In this document: in pieces, positions 43,074 to 51,937 of the stretch
Layout: each line of letters begins with the position of its first letter
Numbering within the stretch: the stretch's first letter is position 1
Source: Desulfonatronum lacustre DSM 10312
GTDB lineage: Bacteria; Desulfobacterota; Desulfovibrionia; Desulfovibrionales; Desulfonatronaceae
Length of the DNA: 64,000 bases
Assembly (NCBI RefSeq): GCF_000519265.1
Contig: NZ_KI912608.1
Span: forward strand, 819,665 to 883,664
Direction of reading: 5' to 3'
Made by a program: the position numbers and the translations under genes
Notes under the pieces: model-generated
Told to the model about the DNA's origin: nothing
What the model saw: only the letters and a program-made list of their open reading frames with translations
Databases searched by the model: none

Positions 43074-44771
43074 TCACCCCAGCACGTTGGAAGCGGCCTC
43101 CTCGGCCGTGGTGATGCCTTTGGCCACCTTGACCGCGGCGTCGCGGACCAGGGGGCGGAGTTTGCCGGATTTGACCTGGGAACGGAAGATGTCCCGGGCC
43201 GAGGCCCGTTGGAGGATCATTTCCTGAACCTCGTCGTCCACGGTGAGCACCTCGAAGACTCCGGTGCGGCCCTGGTAGCCGACCTGGTTGCAGCGAGAGC
43301 AGCCCTGGCCGCGGAAAAAGGTGATCTTTTGGGTCCGGGCCAGGCCCAAGGCCTCCAGGATCGGCTTGGGCGGGCTGTAGGCTTCCTTGCAAAAGGGGCA
43401 GATCTTGCGCACCAAGCGCTGGGCGATCACCACCAGCAGGGTGGAGGCCACCAGAAAAGGTTCGACATCCATTTCCATCAGTCTGGTCACGGCCCCGGCG
43501 GCATTGTTGGTGTGCAGGGTGGAGAGCAGCTTGTGCCCGGTCAGGGCGGCCTGCACGGCGATTTCGGCGGTTTCGGCGTCCCGGATTTCGCCGACCATGA
43601 TCACGTCGGGATCCTGGCGCAGGATGGAGCGCAAGCCGGAGGCAAAGGTCATTCCGGCCCGGCGGTTGAGCTGGACTTGGCGGATTTTCTCCACCCGGTA
43701 CTCCACCGGATCTTCCAGGGTGATGATGTTCACGTCCGGCTGGTTCATCTGTTTGAGCAGGGCGTAGAGGGAGGAGCTTTTACCGCTGCCCGTGGGGCCG
43801 GTGGCCAGGAGCATGCCGTAGGGCCGGGTGATGGCCTCCAGCAGCTTGTTCCGATCCTCCTCGATCATGCCCAGGTCGTCCAGGGTCATGATCTGTCCGC
43901 TGCGGTGCAACAGGCGCAGTACCAGGTTTTCCCCGTGAATGGTGGGCAGGGAAGAGACCCGGACATGGATTTCCCGGTTGTCCAGAGTGAAGGAGAATCG
44001 ACCGTCCTGGGGCATGCGGGAGACGGAAATGTCCATGCCGGAGATGATTTTGATTCTGGAGACAATGGGCAGGAACACGTTTCTGGGCGGGGCCGGGACC
44101 TCCCGCAGCTTGCCGTCCACTCGAAACCGCAGGTGGACGATGGTCTTTTCCGGGCTGATATGGATGTCGCTGGCGTTCTCCCGAACGGCCTGGGCCAGAA
44201 TGGAGTTCACCAGACGGATGATCGGAGCCTCTTCGGCCATGTCCTGTAGGGAAGACAGGGATACGGCTTCCGTGGTCTCCGTATCCTCGAAAATCGCCTC
44301 GTCGTCCAGATCCCGCAAGGCGTCGCCCATCTGGGTTGAGGAGCCGTAGATGCTGTAGATCAGGTCGGTCAGCTCCCGCTGGGTGCAGATGACCGGCTCC
44401 ACTTCCATGTTGGTCAGGATTTCCAGGTCGTCCAACGTGTTCAGATCCAAGGGATCCGGCATGGCCACGTTGAGCAGGTTGCCTCGTCGGGCCAACGGGG
44501 CGACCTTGTTGCGACGGGCGAAGTCCTGGGGAATCAGGGCGGCCAGATGGGTGTCGACGGGGAACTTCTCGGGCAGGAATTTCTCAATGTTCAGCTGACG
44601 ACTGATGACGTCGTAAATCTGCTGTTCCCGGACCACCCCCCGGTTGATCAGATACTCCCCGAGCTTGACCCCGGCTTTCTTCTGCTCCAGCAGGGCTTCC
44701 TTGAGCTGGGTCGCGTCGATCAGCCCGGCGTCCACCAGCATGTCGCCGAGGCGTTTGCGTTCTCTGGCCAT
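43074..44771 (-). CDS. Type II secretion / type IV pilus assembly ATPase (GspE/PilB/MshE family)
   Basis: 565 aa. N-terminal MshEN domain (RLGDMLVDAGLIDATQLKEAL), a c-di-GMP-binding module in related proteins. The ATPase core has Walker A GPTGSGKSSS, Asp box VNIITLEDPVEY, Walker B DPDVIMVGEIRDAETA, His box GHKLLSTLHTNNAAGA and a tetracysteine motif CPFC...CSRC. ATG at 44771 is chosen; a TTG at 44798 is in frame. It powers pilus polymerisation with the GspF-like protein encoded downstream. Confidence 0.94.
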   Translation of the reverse strand: MARERKRLGDMLVDAGLIDATQLKEALLEQKKAGVKLGEYLINRGVVREQQIYDVISRQLNIEKFLPEKFPVDTHLAALIPQDFARRNKVAPLARRGNLLNVAMPDPLDLNTLDDLEILTNMEVEPVICTQRELTDLIYSIYGSSTQMGDALRDLDDEAIFEDTETTEAVSLSSLQDMAEEAPIIRLVNSILAQAVRENASDIHISPEKTIVHLRFRVDGKLREVPAPPRNVFLPIVSRIKIISGMDISVSRMPQDGRFSFTLDNREIHVRVSSLPTIHGENLVLRLLHRSGQIMTLDDLGMIEEDRNKLLEAITRPYGMLLATGPTGSGKSSSLYALLKQMNQPDVNIITLEDPVEYRVEKIRQVQLNRRAGMTFASGLRSILRQDPDVIMVGEIRDAETAEIAVQAALTGHKLLSTLHTNNAAGAVTRLMEMDVEPFLVASTLLVVIAQRLVRKICPFCKEAYSPPKPILEALGLARTQKITFFRGQGCSRCNQVGYQGRTGVFEVLTVDDEVQEMILQRASARDIFRSQVKSGKLRPLVRDAAVKVAKGITTAEEAASNVLG

Positions 44772-44886
44772 TGGATGGTTGGGTTTTAGGTCGTCCAAAA
44801 AGTATTGTCTGGTGTCAATTTGACCGCAGGAAGTATGTTCATAAAGATGTTCATTTTCGGCTTTGATATTCTCGGCATCACACCGC

Positions 44887-46557
44887 TCATTGAAAGAAAG
44901 GCCGTGGGGCGGTGTTTTGAGACAGGGGAATCGACCGCTGCGGGATGATGGTCGGGGTGATGAAGATGAGGACCTCTTCCATGTCCAGCCTGGAAGCGTC
45001 GCGCCGGAACAGCGCCCCCAGCCCGGGCAGATCCTTGAGCCAGGGCACGCCGTCCAGGCGGCGGCTGGTCAATTCCTTGGTCAGGCCTGAAATGACCACG
45101 GTTTCTTCATTTCCCACCACGAGCGAGGTCTGGGTTTCCTTCTTGATGATGAATGGGTTGCCTTCCACCTGTCTGGTTAAATCCACTTCGTCCTTCTTAA
45201 CCCTGATGTCCAGCCGCAGGTGCTCGGTGTCCACCACATGGGGAGTGATTTCCAGGCGCAGGACGGCGTCCTCGAATTTCACCTCTCTGTTGCCGTCCTT
45301 GTCCCTGGACACGTAGGGCACTTTCTCGCCGTTCTCCGTAAAGGCCATCAGGTTGTTCATGGTGGTGATGGAGGGCGAGGACAGGATGTTCAGCTTGCCG
45401 TCCTGTTGCAGGGCGGAAAGCTGAACTTCAAGGTAGTTGGGGCTGCCGGTGATGAATCCCAAGGTCAATCCGGTGAGCGTGGAGGTCAAATCGGCGGGGA
45501 AGTTCCCGGCCATGCCGCCGCTGCCCTGGCCTTGATCGAAGAATGGGGGAGGCAGTTCCCCGGCGGGCCATCCTCCTGCCGGACCTCCGACGCCGGGCGC
45601 CACCATCCAGGGTTGATCGCCGGCGAATCCCGCACGCCGTCCGCCCCACTGAAAGCCGAGGTCCCGAGCCGTGTCCTTGGTGGTCTCCACGATGTGGGCC
45701 TGGATCAGAATCTGGGGTCGCGGGCGATCCAGATGCTCCAGCAAGGCGAAAACCTTGTTCGTGACGTTGCGGGGGGCCTGGAGCACCAGAGAGTTGGTTT
45801 CCGGGTGGGGGACGACGACGCCTTGCGCGCCCTCGCCTCCGTTGCTCCCGAGCAATTTGGTGATCATGCCGGTCAAGTCGTTGCCGGATGTTCGGGACGT
45901 TTCGGACGTTCCAGTGCGTCCGTCCGTTCCGGCTGAGGGATCCTGGCCGATATTCAGGTAACGCAGCTTGATCACGCTGGTGACCAGCGGCCCGGAATGC
46001 ATCGCCTCAGCCCGCAACTTGGTGAAGTCCTGGGCCACGCGCTCCCGCTCCATGTCCTGCTTGACGTCGTCCACGGTGCGGACTTGCAGGATGGCTCCGT
46101 TCCACACGTACACCAGCCCGTGGGCGTCCGCCATGTTGCGGAAGGCGGTTTCCCATGGAACGTCGTCGATAATCACGCTGACGCCCTGCATGGCCCGGAC
46201 GCTGGGGGAAAGGACCATGTTCACCTGGGCGGCCCGGGCCAGGGCCATGAGCAGGGTGGCCATGGGCGCTTCCTGCATGCGCAGGGAGACGCGCTGTTGG
46301 GGAAAAGGGGTGTCCGGGGAGGTTTCGGGTTCCGGGTCCAAAATCAAGGAAGCTTCCGGAATCTCGAAACGCGGTTCCAAGGGGCGGTCCGTGGGGGTGT
46401 GGGCCAGAGCCTGTTCGCTGAGTTCCCGCCAGTGATCCATGGGGTCTTCCTTGGAGGTGGAAGCGCAGCCCCAGAGCAAGACCAGCGTCAAGAGGGCCGC
46501 CAAAAACCCTGGAAAAAAAGCAAGGATATTGGCTTGGGTGCGGTCAGTATGCGTCAT
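44887..46557 (-). CDS. Secretin lipoprotein (MshL/PilQ/GspD family)
   Basis: 556 aa. Signal peptide with lipobox LLWGC (Cys about 31). A short STN-type domain about 90-170 (VSLRMQEAPMATLLMALARAAQVNMVLSP), one secretin N-domain with an S/T/G-rich loop, and the secretin barrel about 290-550 with ILIQAHIVETTKD, VPYVSRD, VVISGLTKE and PWLKDLPGLGALFR. It forms the outer-membrane pore. ATG at 46557 with AAAGG upstream. The arrangement fits MshL better than GspD, which has several N domains. Confidence 0.92.
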   Translation of the reverse strand: MTHTDRTQANILAFFPGFLAALLTLVLLWGCASTSKEDPMDHWRELSEQALAHTPTDRPLEPRFEIPEASLILDPEPETSPDTPFPQQRVSLRMQEAPMATLLMALARAAQVNMVLSPSVRAMQGVSVIIDDVPWETAFRNMADAHGLVYVWNGAILQVRTVDDVKQDMERERVAQDFTKLRAEAMHSGPLVTSVIKLRYLNIGQDPSAGTDGRTGTSETSRTSGNDLTGMITKLLGSNGGEGAQGVVVPHPETNSLVLQAPRNVTNKVFALLEHLDRPRPQILIQAHIVETTKDTARDLGFQWGGRRAGFAGDQPWMVAPGVGGPAGGWPAGELPPPFFDQGQGSGGMAGNFPADLTSTLTGLTLGFITGSPNYLEVQLSALQQDGKLNILSSPSITTMNNLMAFTENGEKVPYVSRDKDGNREVKFEDAVLRLEITPHVVDTEHLRLDIRVKKDEVDLTRQVEGNPFIIKKETQTSLVVGNEETVVISGLTKELTSRRLDGVPWLKDLPGLGALFRRDASRLDMEEVLIFITPTIIPQRSIPLSQNTAPRPFFQ

Positions 46558-46597
46558 AAAGCCTTTGTACCGTTTCGGATGAATTATCCACAATTGA

Positions 46598-47107
46598 TTA
46601 CCAACTCGCGCCTTCCAGGTCCACCACCAACGTTCCGGTCACCGCGCCGGAGGGTGTGCGGCGTTGGATGACCACGGCGTCCTCGTGGGTTTCGGCCAAG
46701 TAGTAGCCTAGTTTGTCCAACTGGTCGCCGGTCTGGTATTCCCGTCCGTTGATCACCACGAAAAGATCCTGCCCGGCAATGTTGACGAACCCTTGATAAA
46801 TGAACTCGGGAAATGATTCCTCCCCGCGTTGCGGGGCGGGCTCCTGTTCCAGGACCACGTCCTCAAGCCGCTGGAAGGGATTTCGCCCCCTGGAATCCAG
46901 CGCGGTTTCCAGGATGTACCATTCCAGGCTGTCCAGCCGGGAGCGGGATGCGATATCCAGGGCGCTTTGGGCAACGGCGTCGGCCGGGGAGGCTTCCTGG
47001 ACCATGGGCGCGGGGGCGCTGGTCCGTCTGGAATCCAGGAAGACGTATCCGCCGTACAGCACTGCCGCAAGCATCAGGCCGACCAGAATTTTTTCACGCA
47101 GGGCCAT
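46598..47107 (-). CDS. PilP/MshK-like pilus assembly protein
   Basis: 169 aa. N-terminal TM about 7-25 (ILVGLMLAAVLYGGYVFL), then a periplasmic region with a GspC/PilP-like beta domain: GFVNIAGQDLFVVINGREYQTGDQLDKLGYYL and RRTPSGAVTGTLVVDL. In type IV pilus and MSHA systems such proteins link the inner-membrane alignment complex to the secretin, encoded next. ATG at 47107 with CGGAGACG upstream. The assignment rests on position and topology more than on sequence. Confidence 0.75.
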   Translation of the reverse strand: MALREKILVGLMLAAVLYGGYVFLDSRRTSAPAPMVQEASPADAVAQSALDIASRSRLDSLEWYILETALDSRGRNPFQRLEDVVLEQEPAPQRGEESFPEFIYQGFVNIAGQDLFVVINGREYQTGDQLDKLGYYLAETHEDAVVIQRRTPSGAVTGTLVVDLEGASW

Positions 47108-47117
47108 CACGTCTCCG

Positions 47118-47681
47118 TCATCCTTTATCCATGGCGACAAGCAAGCGCATTCTGATTTCCTCGCCGGTCCGACCGCTGGAAATTTCCAGGTCCCGGACGT
47201 CCAGCAGCCAGGGATTGCCGCCCAGGGCAAGCAAAAACTCCCACAACCGAAACATCTCCCCGGCCAGGGAGCAATCCACCAGCAGGACGCCATCCCTGGC
47301 CAGAGCCGAAGCGTCGGGTCGGATGAAGCGGACGTCCAGGGAGGCTTCCTCGGCCATGACCCTGATGCGCGGCGCGGCATCCTCCAGTTGGAGAACGGTT
47401 TCGCCCGTCAGCATATCCGCGTGGAGCCTTCCGGGCAGAGGTTCGTCCAGGATGGCCTGGAGTTCTGCCTGCACGGGGCGCAAAGCCTGTTGCGTCCGGA
47501 TCTCGTCCTGGCGCTGGGCGATCCCGCGGGATAGCCTCTCGCTTTCCATGCCGTGCGGCAGGACGAAAACGAACAGGAAAATGCCAAGGACGCCCAGACA
47601 CAGAATAAGCCAGGGAATATTGTTGCGCGAAGGCCGAAAGGCCGTTTTCAAGGATTTCAAGGCGGCAAAGGGAGGCATCAT
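47118..47681 (-). CDS. PilO/MshJ-like alignment-complex protein
   Basis: 187 aa. One TM about 25-45 (IPWLILCLGVLGIFLFVFVLP), a short coiled coil (ERLSRGIAQRQDEIRTQQAL), then a ferredoxin-like periplasmic domain with FLLALGGNPWLLDVRDLEIS and RMRLLVAM, the PilO/GspM topology. Begins 1 nt after the PilM-PilN fusion stop and ends 10 nt before the PilP-like gene, so the genes are tightly coupled. Confidence 0.8.
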   Translation of the reverse strand: MMPPFAALKSLKTAFRPSRNNIPWLILCLGVLGIFLFVFVLPHGMESERLSRGIAQRQDEIRTQQALRPVQAELQAILDEPLPGRLHADMLTGETVLQLEDAAPRIRVMAEEASLDVRFIRPDASALARDGVLLVDCSLAGEMFRLWEFLLALGGNPWLLDVRDLEISSGRTGEEIRMRLLVAMDKG

Positions 47682-47682
47682 G

Positions 47683-49758
47683 TCACTCCCTTGACGCTAC
47701 GGCGTCAAGCCGGGTCGATGAGTCGGGTCTTGCGTGCATGGGCAGATGCAAAACAAAGCGCATCCGCTCCTCGCCGTGATTCCCGCTTTCCAGACGTTTG
47801 TCGTGGACCTGCGGCGGTTCGAACAGCGGCGAGCGCTGCAAGGCGATGATGTATCCGGCCAATGCGGTTTCAAACCTCATGGGATCGCCGACGATCATCC
47901 CGTCCATGACCAGGGCCTTGCCTCCCGCCACGGGCTCGGAAGACCGGGCGCGGACATCGGCTTGCCGCCGCGCTCCCCCGTCGACCCGGACATTGAACAG
48001 TCGGATATGCTCCGGCGTCAGGGCCGCCACCTCCCGCAACATGGCCAGGGTCTGCAAACGCGCGCTCAGGCTGCGCAGCTCCTCCTGCTGCTCCCGGATC
48101 TCGTTCACGGACCGCATGAGCATGTCTTCACCAAGCCGGGGCGTGAATTCCGTGAGTTCCCGGTCCAGGCCGGCCAGGGTTTCCCGCTTGGCCGCGATGT
48201 CCTTCCCCTGAAACATGTAGACCGTGCTCAGGACCAACAGCAGGATGATGGTCGTGACGAACATGGCCATGTTCACCCTGGTGACGGAACGGGCTTCCTC
48301 GTGCTGATGAAAGGTCGCCTGCAGGTTCAGGCAGTTGCCGGGCGTACAAAGGGCCAGGGCCAGGGCCAGATTGTGTTGGATGCGGTCCAGTTGCGTCGGA
48401 GGCGTTGTCGGCCCCCATTTGGGCTGCTGTTCCGGGTCGAGGGGATCCAGGGCCTGGGTGGGCACTCCGAGAATGCCCCAAAACACCTCGCGCATGCGAA
48501 CGTTTACGGCCAAATCCCCGGATATCAGCAGCAGTTCCGTGCGCTCCTGATTCTGCTCGCGCGTGTTGTAGGCGAACGTCCGCTCCACCTGCTTGGCCAG
48601 ACGTTCGCAGACCGGCGCGATCATCTCGAAAATCTGGTCGTCGGAAATGGCTTCCCAGGGTATGGACGAGACGTCCCTGCCGTTGGCCAGGGTCTGGATC
48701 AGCATGTTCATGGCCCGGTCCATGTCCAGCGGTTCGCCGACATGTTCGGTTGCCGGGGGCTTTCGGACATCTTCGGGGATATCAACGGACGAAAGCCGGG
48801 GCAGGGCGGTTCCGGTTTGTACCTCGTCGTCTTGAACCAGGGACGCCGCCATCGCCTCGACTTCGGCGTCCTCGTCGTCCTTGATGGAAACGTCCAGTTC
48901 AACCATGCCCCGCGCCGCGTCCCCCCGCCCCTGACGTGCTTCCTCCCGGCGACCGGCCAGGCGTTCGTTGCAGTGCTGAACCAGGGTATCGGCCATGCTG
49001 CTCAATCCGGTCTTGACCAAACGGCTCATGACCAGATTGCCATCGGCGAAGATGTCGATGCGCGACCAGTCCTGTTCCACTTGCAGGGTAGCGAAATACG
49101 GCGCGTCGACATGGAGAAAAGGGTGGCGAAACATGGCTTGCAGAGCCAGGGGCGCCGGGGTCAGGCCGGCAAGAGGCAGGCCCGCCTCCACGAACCAGGA
49201 TCGGGTCAGGGCAAGCTCTTTGCGGGGCGCCACGCAGCAGATCACGCTGTGCTTTACCGCCCCCTTATCCATGATCTGGCCCTGGACCTTGAAATCCAGA
49301 AGAAATTCCTTGTCGTCGAAGGGATTGTCCCGTTTTACCCGCCAGTACACGAGATCGTACAATTCCCAGGGCGGCACCTTGGGAACGAGGATATGTTGCA
49401 GTTGGGTCCGAAACGAGAAGACATGGCTCCAAATTTTCAAATCATCTGTACGTCCGCAGAGAGACTTGACTTCACGGCGCAGAAAGGCCGGAAAACCGGC
49501 GCTGCCCGGATTGGCTCCCTCAGGATAGGCTATGTCTCGAAAGCCAAGGATTTTCGGGGCGGCTTCAGTGTCCGCGACCAGCATCAGACGCAGCCCTCGC
49601 GGCGCGATGTCCACCCCCAGGCGTCGGCTTTTGGTCGTCCAGGGTCTGGGTATCCTGAAACGTGAAACCTTGGCCGTGGGGGAGGCCTGAGCTGTCGAGG
49701 ATTCGTGTTTATCCCCGGAGCGGATGATGTGCAGCAGTTTTTCCGTGGCTTGGCTCAT
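47683..49758 (-). CDS. PilM-PilN fusion (MshI/GspL-like) alignment-complex protein
   Basis: 691 aa. Residues about 45-240 resemble the actin-like PilM fold (RLGVDIAPRGLRLMLV, VFSFRTQLQHILVPKVP, APLALQAMF). An acidic insert about 265-350 is unusual. A second actin-like part follows (RTELLLISGDLAVNVRMREVF). A TM about 520-540 (MFVTTIILLLVLSTVYMF) leads to a periplasmic PilN-like coiled coil and domain (LAGLDRELTEFTPRLG, LTPEHIRLFNVRVDG). It joins in one chain the two proteins PilM and PilN, as in MshI/GspL. It is longer than typical MshI because of the acidic insert. Confidence 0.83.
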   Translation of the reverse strand: MSQATEKLLHIIRSGDKHESSTAQASPTAKVSRFRIPRPWTTKSRRLGVDIAPRGLRLMLVADTEAAPKILGFRDIAYPEGANPGSAGFPAFLRREVKSLCGRTDDLKIWSHVFSFRTQLQHILVPKVPPWELYDLVYWRVKRDNPFDDKEFLLDFKVQGQIMDKGAVKHSVICCVAPRKELALTRSWFVEAGLPLAGLTPAPLALQAMFRHPFLHVDAPYFATLQVEQDWSRIDIFADGNLVMSRLVKTGLSSMADTLVQHCNERLAGRREEARQGRGDAARGMVELDVSIKDDEDAEVEAMAASLVQDDEVQTGTALPRLSSVDIPEDVRKPPATEHVGEPLDMDRAMNMLIQTLANGRDVSSIPWEAISDDQIFEMIAPVCERLAKQVERTFAYNTREQNQERTELLLISGDLAVNVRMREVFWGILGVPTQALDPLDPEQQPKWGPTTPPTQLDRIQHNLALALALCTPGNCLNLQATFHQHEEARSVTRVNMAMFVTTIILLLVLSTVYMFQGKDIAAKRETLAGLDRELTEFTPRLGEDMLMRSVNEIREQQEELRSLSARLQTLAMLREVAALTPEHIRLFNVRVDGGARRQADVRARSSEPVAGGKALVMDGMIVGDPMRFETALAGYIIALQRSPLFEPPQVHDKRLESGNHGEERMRFVLHLPMHARPDSSTRLDAVASRE

Positions 49759-49951
49759 GATTGGTCATGGCAAGGGCTGGAGTTCGGCGGACATCTTTAC
49801 TGTCCGCAAGCCTTGCAGGTAAAAAAAATGGGATTGGTAAAAAAACACCATCCCGGAAGGATGTGGCGTTCTCACAAGCATGGCATCTCGCCATGAAGCG
49901 CGTCCGTTCTGATCAAATGGGTTGCGGAGTATTTATGCAAAAAGTGCTCCA

Positions 49952-51394
49952 TTACTTCCAGGCAGGCCGATAGCGCATTCCCTCGGCTTCAACGACCACG
50001 ACCTCCAGGCCTTCGTTTTCGCGGAGCGCCTCTGCTTTCCGGATGGCCTGGTCCAAGGTGTCGAAATGGTCGATATACACGATGTTCCACTGCCGTCCAT
50101 TGTAGGTCACGCTCAACGTGCCGGCGGTCTTGTGCCGGGCGCGCATGGCGAGCACCGCACTCTCGGCGGCGTCATGTCGAAGAAAAGCTCCAGCCTGCAC
50201 GTAGAAGCGCGAACCGGAAAACATTTGGCCCGGTTTGATGGAGTCGTGCTCTCCTGATGCGATGATCTGCTCCGAAGGTGTCTCTACAGGCGCGAGGGAG
50301 ACGGTTTCCGTTTCGTCCGTATCCATTTCGTCCGTTTCCGTTTCGTCCGTATCCTGGTTGTTCGTGCCCACGGAAGGAGGGATGGCGTCGGTACGAGCCG
50401 GAGCCGTCAGGAATGCATGACTGACGGGTTCCCTGATTTCCGCTGGCGAAACGGCCTCCTTGCTTTCAGGGGCGGCGGGATCAAGTGCCGGGATTTCCTG
50501 CAAGCCCCGAGGAACAAGAGTCAGCATTGCAATCAGCATGACCGCGACGAAAAGCAACAGGCCCGGGCGGCGGTCCTCATCCCAGCCCAGGGGCCGGGCG
50601 CAGGCCAGCACGACGTTTCGATTCACCTTGGACTTGTTGGTGACGATCAAGGTCATCAAGGCCTTGTGCCCGAGATGCATGATTTTTCGCGGGGTGCCTC
50701 GAGACGCTCGGTACAAGGCCCAGTACGCCGGCCAGGTGAATAGCTCCCTGGAAGTGCCGGCAAGGCTGAGCCGATGACGAATCAGTGCCCTGGTGTCCCG
50801 GAAGTTCAAGGGCGTCAGTCGGCAAAACTCGTTGATTCTGTCCTGAAAGTTGGGCATTTCGGCCAGAACCACGTCGAATTCTTCCTGGGCGAAGATGATC
50901 ACCTGCAGGAGCTTCGCGTCGTTGGTCTCGTAATTCAGCAGTTCCCTGATTACTTCCAGACAGGAAGGGGCGAGCTTCTGGCCCTCATCGATGATCAGCA
51001 CCAGAATTCTCCGGCTCTCCTGGGCTTCCTGAAAAAGATGCTGCTGCAAGGCCTCCATCATTTCCCGGTGCGTGGCTTCCGGCGAGGGAGAGACGCGCAA
51101 AAAGCGGGTGTGCAGGGTGACGAGCAGTTCTCTGGCCGTGGAAAACGTGGGGTCGAGGATGAGGTGCGGAACAATGGCCGAGTCGTTGGCCATGCCCTGG
51201 ATCAGGGTGCGGCAGAGCGTGCTCTTGCCCGAACCGATCGGCCCCAGGCAGACATTCAGGCCGCGGCGCAGACGAACGGCGATTTCCAGCCGATGCAAAG
51301 ACTTGGCGTGGTTTTGGGATTCGAAGAAAAAAACCGGGTCCGGAGAGTTGGAAAACGGCTCCCTGGTCAACCCCAGCAATTCAAAGTAGTTCAC
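49952..51394 (-). CDS. ExeA/MshM-like AAA+ ATPase with C-terminal SPOR domain
   Basis: 480 aa. ATPase part about 1-270: NYFELLGLTREPFSNSPDP, Walker A GPIGSGKST, Walker B ILVLIIDEGQKL. A TM about 307-325 (LLLFVAVMLIAMLTLV) leads to a periplasmic Thr/Glu/Asp linker (TDETETDEMDTDETET, from a 50305-50355 DNA repeat) and a SPOR domain about 405-475 (SRFYVQAGAFLRHDAAESAV). SPOR binds denuded peptidoglycan, so this may place the secretin in the wall as ExeA does with its peptidoglycan-binding domain. GTG at 51394 has AAGGA upstream. First gene of the pilus locus. Confidence 0.87.
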   Translation of the reverse strand: MNYFELLGLTREPFSNSPDPVFFFESQNHAKSLHRLEIAVRLRRGLNVCLGPIGSGKSTLCRTLIQGMANDSAIVPHLILDPTFSTARELLVTLHTRFLRVSPSPEATHREMMEALQQHLFQEAQESRRILVLIIDEGQKLAPSCLEVIRELLNYETNDAKLLQVIIFAQEEFDVVLAEMPNFQDRINEFCRLTPLNFRDTRALIRHRLSLAGTSRELFTWPAYWALYRASRGTPRKIMHLGHKALMTLIVTNKSKVNRNVVLACARPLGWDEDRRPGLLLFVAVMLIAMLTLVPRGLQEIPALDPAAPESKEAVSPAEIREPVSHAFLTAPARTDAIPPSVGTNNQDTDETETDEMDTDETETVSLAPVETPSEQIIASGEHDSIKPGQMFSGSRFYVQAGAFLRHDAAESAVLAMRARHKTAGTLSVTYNGRQWNIVYIDHFDTLDQAIRKAEALRENEGLEVVVVEAEGMRYRPAWK

Positions 51395-51586
51395 GCAAAA
51401 TATCCTTGCAGTACAGGGTCGCCCCTTGCCGCGGGAATTGATCAAGCTCGACGCGAAGCACGCCAACCATGTTCATCATGAAAATCCGCACATTACCCGA
51501 GCCTTGCTCCACAGGCAAGAAAATGTGGGGAGAGTTCATGGTTTTCGGGCATCCGGGCATCAAGTGTTTTGAAGGCCACGCTCGGG

Positions 51587-51799
51587 CAGGGCCATTTTGT
51601 TCTCTGGAAAATGGCTATAATTTCAGAGTAGTATGTTTTAGGGTGTTCAAGGGGAACCCCCAAGGGTGGGCTGGCAATCATCGAAATCGCTATCGAAATC
51701 GTGATCGAAATCGATTTCTGATAACATTCCGATTTCGATCACGATTTCGATTTCGATACCGATCCTGAGTGCCCGTGGTTCGAGAACAAAATTGCCCTG
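51587..51799. repeat. Hexamer-array element, subfamily B copy 2, with 10-bp direct repeats
   Basis: Terminal inverted repeats CAGGGCCATTTTGTTCTC (51587-51604) and GAGAACAAAATTGCCCTG (51782-51799), 17 of 18 matching. Direct repeat CACGCTCGGG at 51577-51586 and 51800-51809. Inside, four ATCGAA-type units (from about 51681) face TTTCGAT units (from about 51730). It lies in the 543-nt divergent gap between the ExeA-like and MinD-like genes; the remaining gap sequence has no gene. Confidence 0.88.
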
Positions 51800-51937
51800 C
51801 ACGCTCGGGGAAAAGTTGTTGATTCCGTTCAGAAAGCCGGGTAATTGTAAAGATGGCAGCTTTAAAATTCCTGATGCCCGCGCAGGTCGAACCTTCATTT
51901 CGGCGTTGCAACCAGTTTCATTGATGGCGCTCAACCC

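Noticed and set aside
47108-47380. N-terminal extension of the PilP-like protein to 47380
   Set aside because: It overlaps the PilO-like gene in another frame, is Trp/Pro/Arg-rich and lacks a signal; the ATG at 47107 starts directly with a TM helix.
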